A stretch of DNA of 5,132 nucleotides from an uncultured Sphingomonas sp. (GTDB taxonomy: Bacteria; Pseudomonadota; Alphaproteobacteria; Sphingomonadales; Sphingomonadaceae). Made by a program: the position numbers and the translations under genes. Shown piece after piece: positions 1 to 5,132 of this stretch. Numbering within the stretch: the stretch's first letter is position 1; every line of letters starts with the position of its first letter. Under the pieces are notes generated by a model, which searched no databases, had not been told where the DNA came from, and saw nothing but the letters and a program-made list of their open reading frames with translations. The DNA lies in contig CADCWB010000220.1 of NCBI GenBank assembly GCA_902806295.1, forward strand, positions 1 through 5,132. The letters run 5' to 3'.

Positions 1-68
1 CCCTGGAGTGGACCCTGCCCAGCCCGCCGCCGTACCACCAGTTCGAGACTCTGCCGAAGATCGACTGA
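1..68 (+). CDS. ctaD: cytochrome c oxidase subunit I, C-terminal end only (partial at 5' edge)
   Basis: Only the last 21 codons and the TGA stop (66-68) are in the window; the reading frame starts at base 3. The tail reads LEWTLPSPPPYHQFETLPKI followed by D. This matches the well-known C-terminal signature of aa3-type oxidase subunit I (LEWxxPSPPPxHxFxxLP). Subunit I is the catalytic membrane subunit that holds heme a, heme a3 and CuB. The downstream ctaB, ctaG, coxC and SURF1 genes support the identification. Nothing can be said about the rest of the protein. The call rests on a short but distinctive peptide. Confidence 0.88.
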   Translation, partial: LEWTLPSPPPYHQFETLPKID

Positions 69-86
69 GCCGGTGCCCACCAAGCT

Positions 87-126
87 CGATCAAGCGCTTC
101 GTCCGAAAGGGCGGGGCGCTTGATCG
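87..126 (+). terminator. strong stem-loop after ctaD, possible terminator or mRNA-stabilising hairpin
   Basis: CGATCAAGCGC (87-97) and GCGCTTGATCG (116-126) are perfect inverted repeats, giving 11 Watson-Crick pairs. The stem can extend inward by two G-U pairs and one C-G pair (98-100 with 113-115), leaving a 12-nt loop. It begins 18 nt after the ctaD stop, where an intrinsic terminator would be expected. However, no T-tract follows (the next bases are TTGAGCATC). It may be an atypical terminator, an attenuator, or a 3'-end stabilising element. Confidence 0.45.
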
Positions 127-224
127 TTGAGCATCAGGTGCACGCCAACTGCCGCCAACCCGCTAAGCCCGACGGGTCCTGCCGCGGACACCGGGGCCGG
201 TGACGGGCAGAGCCGGTCTGCACG
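127..224 (+). other. leader of the J-domain gene, with a GC-rich imperfect hairpin
   Basis: No ORF or RNA gene is supported here. An imperfect hairpin can form at 179-210: CTGCC (179-183) with GGCAG (206-210), and CACCG (189-193) with CGGTG (198-202) as the apical stem. It ends 14 nt before the ATG at 225. I see no convincing -35/-10 pair and no strong Shine-Dalgarno. The J-domain gene is therefore either weakly expressed from an unrecognised promoter or reached by read-through from ctaD. Confidence 0.3.
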
Positions 225-1352
225 ATGATTGATCACTACCGTGCCCTGGGGTTGGCGAGGAGCGCTGATGGAGCCGCCATCCGTGCTGCCTACGTGTCCG
301 CAATCCGGCGTGACCACCCTGACCAGAACGGCTCACCCGGGGCCGCCGAGCAGGCGAAACTAATCTCCGTCGCTTACGCCACCCTTGGCGATCCACAACG
401 GCGTGCGGCCTACGACCTGCAGCTGGAGAGCCAAACGGCGCTCCTGTCCAGCGTGTCGCACGGCCGGCCGGCGCGAGGCCGCGGCGCTTTCCTGGTCATG
501 GTGGCGCTTGCAATCGGTTTGAGCGTCGCCGTTGGCATGCGTCTGCCGACTGCTCCCTTCGGCCTGAGCTCCCCAGGCCAAGCCATTGGACGGACAGCAG
601 CGAAGGAACCGAAGCCTGTCGGTGATGCTTGCGCGACCGCAATCGACCCGGGAGCGATCCGCAAGGCGGTGTTCGCGACCGTCGGCGAGATTCAGCCCAG
701 GCAACGAGCAGCTGTTGACCTCGCGGCCGAACGCGCCGGCGTGCGGCTGACCGGCGTCAGCCAGGAGGGGTCAGCACTGCTCGGCAACCTTCGCTGCCAA
801 GCAACTCTGCTCATCCAGCTGCCCGGCGGGGTCACGACCGAACAAGGATCGCGGACTGTGGTAACCGGCGTTTCATACGCTCCGCGCACCGGTAAAGCCG
901 TAGCGACCTTGCGGCTGGAGGCTGATGCGCGGCTTTCATCAACCCTGCAGAAGCTTACAACTGCAACGTTGGCGGAGAAGGTGAACCTTCCGTCCGTGTT
1001 AATCGGGAGGACGGACGCGGCACCGCTTCCTTCGCCTAAGCGCATGCAGATCATTGCTGCCGAAGCGCCCGCTCGGACCACGGCGTTCGTTCCGCCCGTA
1101 ATGACCCCTCGCCCCTCTTCCACACCGCGACCAACTCCGGCCCTAACCGGCATCGATCTGGCCGCGCTGGAGCGGCACCAGACCTTGCTCTACAATCAGA
1201 GCTACCTCCAGGCAGACGAACGCCGGCGCGCGTTGTTGCTGGAGAGCCGAGCAAGCTTCGTTCAGCAACTGGCGCGCTGCACCTCCGACGACTGCCGGCG
1301 AGACGCTTACCTCCGGAGCAATCAGCAGATCGTCGCCATAATCCGAAACTGA
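225..1352 (+). CDS. membrane-anchored J-domain protein with periplasmic LprI/DUF1311-like C-terminal region
   Basis: 375 residues. Residues 2-65 form a J-domain: a DHYRALGL opening, helix II rich in A/R, the intact HPD triad at 31-33, and a closing YATLGDPQRRAAYD helix. J-domains stimulate the ATPase of Hsp70 (DnaK). A single hydrophobic span lies at about 88-105, preceded by a basic stretch (RPARGRG). This predicts a cytoplasmic J-domain and a periplasmic remainder. Residues about 134-260 form an unrecognised domain with Cys136 and Cys191. A Pro/Thr/Ser-rich linker (about 280-308) leads to a helical end at 310-375. That end has LLYNQSYLQAD, then a C-x4-C pair (Cys352, Cys357) followed by DAYLRSNQQI, resembling the end of LprI/DUF1311-type periplasmic domains. 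There is no GF-rich region or zinc-finger domain, so it is a class C J-protein. No strong Shine-Dalgarno precedes the ATG. Client and role are unknown; position beside oxidase genes suggests, but does not show, a link with complex IV or envelope folding. Confidence 0.85.
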   Translation: MIDHYRALGLARSADGAAIRAAYVSAIRRDHPDQNGSPGAAEQAKLISVAYATLGDPQRRAAYDLQLESQTALLSSVSHGRPARGRGAFLVMVALAIGLSVAVGMRLPTAPFGLSSPGQAIGRTAAKEPKPVGDACATAIDPGAIRKAVFATVGEIQPRQRAAVDLAAERAGVRLTGVSQEGSALLGNLRCQATLLIQLPGGVTTEQGSRTVVTGVSYAPRTGKAVATLRLEADARLSSTLQKLTTATLAEKVNLPSVLIGRTDAAPLPSPKRMQIIAAEAPARTTAFVPPVMTPRPSSTPRPTPALTGIDLAALERHQTLLYNQSYLQADERRRALLLESRASFVQQLARCTSDDCRRDAYLRSNQQIVAIIRN

Positions 1353-1360
1353 CCGCGGCC

Positions 1361-1954
1361 TCAGTCGACCCGGCGAGCCGTCCGGATGGTCACGGCGGGC
1401 TCCAACATCTGGCCCTTCATGGACCCTTCGCCCCTGGTCGGAGACACCGGGCTCGCAAGGATGGCTTTCACGACATCCAGACCCTCGATCACGCGGCCGA
1501 ACACAGCGAAATCCTTGTCCAAGGCCGGGATCGGACCGGCGAGGATGAAGAAGTCCGAACGGGCGGTGCCCGGGCCGACGTTGGCCATGGCGATCGCACC
1601 CGCTTCATGCTTAAGCCCGGTCTCGCTCGTGGGCTCATGCTTGACCGGAGGGTAGAGCAAGCGCGCGTCCTTGGTAATGCCGGCCTGAATCAAGCCGCTT
1701 GAGCCGCCCCACGCCATCGCTCGGTAAAAACCGATGCCATCGAAGCGTTTGGCGTCGATGTAGCGCAGGAAGTTGGCGGTCGTCGCTGGCGCTCGGCCGC
1801 GGTCCAGCGCCACGACGATGCGGCCCTTCGCGGTGTCCAGCACGACCCGAACGAGGTCGTCCTGCGGCACGGTGGTGGATGGTGCGGACGCCGGCTGAGC
1901 AAGAGCAGGCACGGCGGCGAAGATGCTGAGAGCCAAGGCGATTCGGTTGATCAT
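1361..1954 (-). CDS. periplasmic cyclophilin-type peptidyl-prolyl cis-trans isomerase
   Basis: 197 residues. A Sec signal peptide is clear: MINR, a hydrophobic core, and a PALA-Q cleavage site after Ala19, so the mature enzyme is probably periplasmic. The cyclophilin fold runs from about 36 to 195. It has VVLDTAKGRIVVAL (first strand), APATTANFLRYI, FYRAM carrying the catalytic Arg78 (cyclophilin A Arg55), LIQAG with Gln90 (CypA Gln63), AMANVGPGTARSDFFI and FAVFGRVIEGLDVV. The tryptophan that binds cyclosporin in CypA is Ala144 here, and the QFF motif is DFF (Asp134). The gene is transcribed against its neighbours: its stop lies 8 bp from the J-domain gene's stop, and its start lies 53 bp from ctaB. 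A GGAGG (1970-1974) sits rather far (15 nt) upstream of the ATG. It should catalyse proline isomerisation during folding of exported proteins; specific clients cannot be read from sequence. Confidence 0.93.
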   Translation of the reverse strand: MINRIALALSIFAAVPALAQPASAPSTTVPQDDLVRVVLDTAKGRIVVALDRGRAPATTANFLRYIDAKRFDGIGFYRAMAWGGSSGLIQAGITKDARLLYPPVKHEPTSETGLKHEAGAIAMANVGPGTARSDFFILAGPIPALDKDFAVFGRVIEGLDVVKAILASPVSPTRGEGSMKGQMLEPAVTIRTARRVD

Positions 1955-1985
1955 GAGCCCAGCCTAGCGCCTCCAGCTGAACCTC

Positions 1986-2014
1986 ACTATATCGCCCGCA
2001 CCAAGTCATGACAG
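1986..2014 (-). promoter_or_regulatory. candidate sigma70-type promoter for the PPIase gene
   Basis: On the minus strand, TATAGT (1986-1991) matches the -10 consensus at 5 of 6 positions. CTGTCA (2009-2014) matches the -35 TTGACA at 4 of 6, with a 17-nt spacer. A start near 1979 would leave a leader of about 25 nt before the PPIase ATG at 1954. The -35 box overlaps the ctaB start codon at 2008, so the two divergent units could interfere. It was picked by eye; chance matches of this quality occur. Confidence 0.35.
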
Positions 2015-2907
2015 CCCTGGCCACCACCACCCCCATTCCCCCCGACTGGCGGGACCTGTTCGCGCTGACCAAGCCGCGGGTGATGACGCTGGTCGTCTTC
2101 ACCGGTCTGTGCGGGCTGCTTGCGGCTCCCACCTCCATGAACCCAGTGCTGGCCTTCACCGCCATTCTCTGCATCGCGTTGGGTGCGGGCGGAGCGGCGG
2201 CGCTGAACATGTGGTACGAGGCCGACCTCGACGCCAAGATGCGGCGGACCCGCGACCGCCCGCTGCCGACTGGCCGGGTAAGCCGCCAGACCGCGCTGCA
2301 TTTCGGCATTGGCTTGTCCGCCGGATCGGTGGTGCTGATGGACCTTGCGGCCAATCACCTGGCGGCCCTCATTCTGGCGTTTTCGATCTTCTTCTACGCG
2401 GTGATCTATACTGTCTGGCTGAAGCGCCGGACCCCGCAAAACATCGTCATCGGCGGCGCGGCCGGTGCCTTCCCGCCACTGATCGGTTGGGTTGCGGCGA
2501 CTGGCGACCTCGCGATCCTGCCGACATTGCTGTTCCTGCTGATCTTCCTGTGGACCCCGCCGCACTTTTGGGCGCTGAGCCTGTTTGTTCGCTCCGACTA
2601 CGCCAACGCGGGGGTGCCGATGCTGCCGGTGGTCGCGGGAGTTTCCGCGACCCGCCGGCAAGTATTCCTCTACAGCCTGCCGATGGCGGCGGTCGCGATC
2701 GCGCCATGGCCACTGGGGCTTACCGGAGCGCTCTACGGGCTTACGGCGAGCGTGCTTTCCGGCGTCTTTCTTGCTTTGGCGGCGACCGTGCTGGTCAACC
2801 GGGCCACCGACCCTGCCGACATGAAGGCGGAGAAGAAGCTGTTCGCCTTTTCCATCGTCTACCTGTTCGTGCTGTTTGGCGCCCTTGTCCTTGATCGATG
2901 GATGTAA
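2008..2907 (+). CDS. ctaB: protoheme IX farnesyltransferase (heme O synthase)
   Basis: 299 residues, normal for the family. The UbiA-type polytopic membrane prenyltransferase adds the farnesyl group of farnesyl diphosphate to heme B to make heme O, the precursor of heme A. Family signatures are all present: LTKPRVMTLVVFTG at the N-terminus (20-33); the Asp-rich first motif NMWYEADLDAKMRRTRDRPL (67-86) with Asn67, Glu71 and Asp75; YTVWLKRRTPQNIVIGG (134-150); and WTPPHFWALSLF (182-193). About eight or nine hydrophobic segments are visible. The ATG at 2008 gives the usual short polar N-terminus before DWRDLFALTKPR; no clear Shine-Dalgarno precedes it. It heads a tightly packed run, with the next ATG 4 nt after its stop. 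Because the upstream gene is divergent, it needs its own promoter within or near 1955-2007, though I see no convincing one on this strand. The synonym cyoE is used for bo3 oxidase loci. Confidence 0.97.
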   Translation: MTALATTTPIPPDWRDLFALTKPRVMTLVVFTGLCGLLAAPTSMNPVLAFTAILCIALGAGGAAALNMWYEADLDAKMRRTRDRPLPTGRVSRQTALHFGIGLSAGSVVLMDLAANHLAALILAFSIFFYAVIYTVWLKRRTPQNIVIGGAAGAFPPLIGWVAATGDLAILPTLLFLLIFLWTPPHFWALSLFVRSDYANAGVPMLPVVAGVSATRRQVFLYSLPMAAVAIAPWPLGLTGALYGLTASVLSGVFLALAATVLVNRATDPADMKAEKKLFAFSIVYLFVLFGALVLDRWM

Positions 2908-2911
2908 GCGA

Positions 2912-3049
2912 ATGGCAGAGCTTCCCCCTGAAGATGAGCTGATCCGCCAACGTCAGAAAAGCGGCTCCCGGCTGACAGCCATCCTGCTGTTCGGCTTCGT
3001 GGTGCTGTTTTTCGCAATCACGATCGCCAAGATATCGTTGAACCAGTGA
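2912..3049 (+). CDS. small single-span membrane protein, CoxF-like cox-operon ORF
   Basis: 45 residues: an acidic/polar N-terminus (MAELPPEDELIRQRQKSGSR), one hydrophobic helix (about 21-39, LTAILLFGFVVLFFAITI) and a short tail AKISLNQ. It starts 4 nt after the ctaB stop, and its TGA overlaps the GTG start of ctaG (3046-3049). It sits exactly where alphaproteobacterial cox operons commonly carry a tiny membrane ORF between ctaB and ctaG, sometimes named CoxF. By the positive-inside rule the basic N-terminus is cytoplasmic. Its codon use resembles its neighbours. Position supports it being real, perhaps an assembly aid or loosely bound small subunit; no biochemical function can be read from the sequence. 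Confidence 0.85.
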   Translation: MAELPPEDELIRQRQKSGSRLTAILLFGFVVLFFAITIAKISLNQ

Positions 3050-3591
3050 CCACGCTTGCCGAACGGAACCGCAACACGGCGCTCAAGGCCGCGCTGTTCG
3101 TGCTGTTCATGGTCGGGGTCGCCTTTGCGTCCGTGCCGCTTTACCGCATCTTCTGCCAGGTGACCGGGTTCGGCGGCACTCCCTTGCGCGCGGAAGCAGC
3201 CCCTGGAGCAGTGGCTGGTCAGGTTGGCATACGCTTCGACGCCAACATCAACCCGGCCCTGCCGTGGGAGTTCAAGCCGCAGCAAACGGTGATCAAGATC
3301 CATCCCGGCAAGCGCGAGACGATCAACTATCTCGCGCATAATCTGACTGCTCGCACCACCACGGGGCGGGCTATCTTCAATGTGTCGCCCGCCAAAGCCG
3401 GGCAATACTTTAACAAGATCGAATGTTTCTGCTTCACGGAGCAGACGCTCCGCCCCGGCCAGCGCGTGGAGATGCCGGTCGTGTTCTTCGTCGACCCCAA
3501 AATTCGCGAGGATGAGAGCACGCGCGACATCGATGAAATCACGCTCTCCTACACCTTCTTCCCAGTGGAAAAGGCCGGGCAGCCGAGCTAA
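3046..3591 (+). CDS. ctaG: cytochrome c oxidase assembly protein CtaG (Cox11 family, CuB insertion)
   Basis: 181 residues. CtaG/Cox11 is a membrane-anchored periplasmic copper chaperone that supplies Cu(I) to CuB of subunit I. The sequence has a short cytoplasmic N-terminus, one membrane helix (about 13-31), then ASVPLYRIFCQVTGFGGT with the conserved Cys37. The hallmark copper-binding CFCF motif is at 127-130 (Cys127, Cys129), followed by EQTLRPGQ and the MPVVFFVDP strand. All three copper-related cysteines are present. The end TLSYTFF is typical. The start is GTG at 3046, overlapping the preceding TGA as GTGA. This start gives the normal short polar leader (MTTLAERNRNTALK), and the overlap suggests translational coupling. 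A 32-nt gap follows before coxC. Confidence 0.96.
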   Translation: MTTLAERNRNTALKAALFVLFMVGVAFASVPLYRIFCQVTGFGGTPLRAEAAPGAVAGQVGIRFDANINPALPWEFKPQQTVIKIHPGKRETINYLAHNLTARTTTGRAIFNVSPAKAGQYFNKIECFCFTEQTLRPGQRVEMPVVFFVDPKIREDESTRDIDEITLSYTFFPVEKAGQPS

Positions 3592-3623
3592 GGCGCTCGC
3601 CAAACACTAAGAAAGCTGCACCG

Positions 3624-4454
3624 ATGGCCGCGACGAAGAACCATCCTTATCACATCCTGCCGCCCAGCCTCTGGCCGCTGGTGGGCAGCTTCTCCGCGCT
3701 GGCGTTGACGGGCGGCGGGGTCATGTGGATGCACGACAACCCGTACGGCAAGTTCGTGACCTTTCTTGGGCTGGCCGGCGTGCTGTTCACCATGTTCAGC
3801 TGGTGGCGCGACGTGGTGCATGAGAGCCGCGCCGGCGATCATACACCGATCGTGCAGCTGCATCTGCGCTATGGCATGATCCTGTTCATCGCCTCGGAAG
3901 TCATGTTCTTCCTTGCCTGGTTCTGGGCCTTTTTCGACTTCGCCTTGTTCCCCTCGGCCGTAGACGCGGTCGGCGCTCAGTGGCCGCCAAAGGGCCTCGA
4001 GGTCATCGATCCACTCGGATTTCCGCTACTCAACACGCTGATCCTGCTGTGCTCCGGCACGACGGTGACCTGGGCGCACCATTCGCTTATTCACGGCGAT
4101 CGTGAAGGGCTGAAAAAGGGCTTATTGGCGACGATCGCGCTGGGCCTGATCTTCAGCGCGATCCAGGCCTATGAATATATTCATGCGCCATTCGCCTTTT
4201 CGACGGCCAATGGAGGCAACGTCTATGGCTCCAGCTTCTACATGGCTACCGGCTTCCACGGCGCGCACGTGCTGATCGGGACCATCTTCCTGATCGTTTG
4301 CTACATTCGCGCGACCCGCGGCGACTTTACCCCGCAGAAGCACTTCGGGTTTGAGGCCGCCGCCTGGTATTGGCACTTCGTGGACGTTGTCTGGCTGTTT
4401 CTGTTCGTGTCCATCTACCTTTGGGGCGGCTGGGGCGCGCCGGTCCACGGGTGA
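3624..4454 (+). CDS. coxC: cytochrome c oxidase subunit III
   Basis: 276 residues, typical of aa3 subunit III with seven membrane helices. Signatures in order: HPYHILPPSLWPLVGSF (7-23); FSWWRDVVHES; SEVMFFLAWFWAFF, where Glu92 matches the conserved carboxylate of the subunit III family (bovine Glu90); SGTTVTWAHHSLIHGDR; FYMATGFHGAHVLIG; and AAWYWHFVDVVWLFLFVSIYLWGGWG at the C-terminus. Subunit III stabilises the catalytic core and proton uptake in subunit I. The ATG at 3624 gives the standard N-terminus; upstream AAGAAAG is a weak ribosome site. Its TGA (4452-4454) overlaps the next gene's GTG. The gene is also called ctaE. Confidence 0.97.
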   Translation: MAATKNHPYHILPPSLWPLVGSFSALALTGGGVMWMHDNPYGKFVTFLGLAGVLFTMFSWWRDVVHESRAGDHTPIVQLHLRYGMILFIASEVMFFLAWFWAFFDFALFPSAVDAVGAQWPPKGLEVIDPLGFPLLNTLILLCSGTTVTWAHHSLIHGDREGLKKGLLATIALGLIFSAIQAYEYIHAPFAFSTANGGNVYGSSFYMATGFHGAHVLIGTIFLIVCYIRATRGDFTPQKHFGFEAAAWYWHFVDVVWLFLFVSIYLWGGWGAPVHG

Positions 4455-4825
4455 CGGTTCCGCCGGACCGGCAGGAGCCGCCGCCGCTCAGCTCGGCGCT
4501 GCTCGGGTCCTGCCCGCGTTGCGGACAAGGCAGCCTGTTCGACGGACCTATCGCGTTCGCCGGCCGCTGCAGTGCGTGCGAGCTGGATTTTACGCAGTTC
4601 AACGTCGGCGACGGACCCGCCGCCTTCCTGATCTTGATCGTAGGCGCGGTGCTGGTCATTGCCGCGCTAGTGCTGGACGCATCGGCTGAGCCGCCCTGGT
4701 GGGTGCACCTCGTCTGGATCCCGCTGGGCCTGCTGCTCACCGCAGGGGGCTTGCGGCTAGCCAAGGCCTGGCTGCTCGGCGCCGAGTATCGCAACCGGGC
4801 ACGCGAAGGCCGGCTGGCGCCATGA
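4451..4825 (+). CDS. DUF983 family zinc-ribbon membrane protein
   Basis: 124 residues if begun at GTG 4451, which overlaps the coxC TGA as GTGA. The open frame continues upstream to an ATG at 4370, but the added 27 residues (MALRGRCLAVSVRVHL and so on) are out-of-frame coxC sequence and do not fit the family, so I take GTG as the start. Two CxxC pairs (Cys21/24 in SCPRCGQGSLF and Cys40/43 in CSACELDF) form a probable zinc ribbon. Then come NVGDGPAAF (51-59) and two membrane helices (about 57-75 and 85-103). DUF983 proteins often sit beside coxC and SURF1 in alphaproteobacterial cox loci, but their role is not established; an assembly function is an inference from context. The ATGA overlap (4822-4825) links it to SURF1. 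Confidence 0.92.
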   Translation: MTVPPDRQEPPPLSSALLGSCPRCGQGSLFDGPIAFAGRCSACELDFTQFNVGDGPAAFLILIVGAVLVIAALVLDASAEPPWWVHLVWIPLGLLLTAGGLRLAKAWLLGAEYRNRAREGRLAP

Positions 4826-5132
4826 TCCGGCGACTCCCGCTGATCCCGACGATCGTGGTGCTCGCCGCGGTGGCGGTTATGATCGGCCTCGGCATTTGGC
4901 AGCTGCGCCGCTCCGCCGAGAAGGAGGTGATGCTAAAGCGCTTCGAAGCTGCAGCCGGCTTACCGCCCGTGGCGTGGCCTTCCCTGCCGCTCTACGACAA
5001 ACAGCTGCCGCTGTTCCGCGCAGCCAGCGGCATGTGCCTGCAGCCGATGGCTGTGAAGGTCATCGCCGGCCGCAATCGCCAGGGCGAGAACGGTTACAGC
5101 CATCTGGTCGATTGCCGCACGAGTAGCGAAGG
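4822..5132 (+). CDS. SURF1 family cytochrome c oxidase assembly protein, N-terminal part (partial at 3' edge)
   Basis: 103 complete codons are visible; the frame is still open at the window end. The start ATG overlaps the DUF983 stop (ATGA). A membrane helix spans about 5-25 and runs into the family signature GLGIWQLRRSAEKEVMLKRF (22-41), with Trp26, Gln27, Arg30 and Lys34 in the usual places. Further on, PLFRAASG and IAGRNRQGENGYSHLVDC match the periplasmic domain's first strands (aGRn..G..Gy). SURF1 (Shy1 in yeast) assists heme A insertion into subunit I and typically has a second C-terminal helix, which lies outside this window. It follows coxC and DUF983 as expected for a cox assembly operon. 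Confidence 0.93.
   Translation, partial: MIRRLPLIPTIVVLAAVAVMIGLGIWQLRRSAEKEVMLKRFEAAAGLPPVAWPSLPLYDKQLPLFRAASGMCLQPMAVKVIAGRNRQGENGYSHLVDCRTSSE

Noticed and set aside
1340..1400. Bidirectional terminator between the convergent J-domain and PPIase genes
   Set aside because: Only 8 bp separate the stops, and I could not find a convincing stem with T-tracts on either strand around them.
69..2007. Possibility that the J-domain/PPIase segment is a mobile element or genomic island
   Set aside because: No transposase, integrase, terminal inverted repeats, target duplication or tRNA boundary could be seen on either side; the two genes are also oriented convergently, unlike a typical cassette.
1635..2354. 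Long minus-strand open frame (239 codons) spanning the PPIase start and the ctaB 5' half
   Set aside because: It overlaps two well-supported genes in other frames, has no recognisable domain, and has the Arg/Ser/Gly-rich composition typical of antisense frames in high-GC DNA.
1987..2661. Minus-strand open frame opposite ctaB
   Set aside because: Gln/Arg/His-rich antisense shadow of a membrane-protein gene with no domain and no start context.
2109..2894. Second plus-strand open frame (261 codons) inside ctaB
   Set aside because: It is an out-of-frame reading of ctaB, rich in Arg, Pro and Gly, with no family resemblance; ctaB itself has all its motifs.
2953..3603. Minus-strand open frame (216 codons) opposite ctaG
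   Set aside because: It covers a clear Cox11 gene and shows no recognisable domain; its length is explained by codon bias on the other strand.
4370..4450. Upstream 27-codon extension of the DUF983 gene from the ATG at 4370
   Set aside because: The extension lies wholly inside coxC, reads as basic shadow peptide, and does not resemble the family N-terminus; GTG 4451 fits the local GTGA overlap pattern.

Overview
This window is a high-GC stretch of proteobacterial chromosome carrying most of an aa3-type cytochrome c oxidase (complex IV) biogenesis locus. The gene content (ctaD, ctaB, a tiny membrane ORF, ctaG, coxC, a DUF983 protein, SURF1) and the protein sequences point to an alphaproteobacterium, most likely of the order Sphingomonadales. 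That placement rests on recognising gene order and protein style, not on a database search.

Layout. Positions 1-68 hold the last 21 codons of oxidase subunit I (ctaD/coxA), followed by a perfect 11-bp stem-loop. Positions 225-1352 (+) encode a membrane-anchored J-domain protein with a periplasmic C-terminal part that ends in an LprI/DUF1311-like cysteine motif. Convergent to it, with only 8 bp between the stops, is a secreted cyclophilin-type peptidyl-prolyl isomerase (1361-1954, -). A 53-bp divergent gap then leads into a tight plus-strand run: ctaB (heme O synthase), a 45-residue single-span CoxF-like protein, ctaG (Cox11, CuB insertion), coxC (subunit III), a DUF983 zinc-ribbon membrane protein, and the start of SURF1, which is cut by the window edge.

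How the genes work together. CtaB farnesylates heme B to heme O on the way to heme A. SURF1 helps place heme A in subunit I. CtaG delivers copper to CuB of subunit I. CoxC is a structural core subunit. The small membrane ORF and the DUF983 gene travel with them and are probable assembly accessories. Three junctions in this run are 4-base stop/start overlaps (GTGA, GTGA, ATGA), which suggests translational coupling.

The unusual part is the pair of folding-type genes (J-domain protein and periplasmic PPIase) lying between ctaD and ctaB. Because the PPIase is inverted, the ctaB-SURF1 run cannot be a simple read-through of the ctaD transcript and should have its own promoter. The J-domain gene also has visibly more A/T-ending codons than ctaB. 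I see no mobile element, CRISPR array, tRNA or rRNA. Apart from the possible undescribed role of the J-domain/LprI-like protein and the two small accessory genes, this is a conventional respiratory locus.
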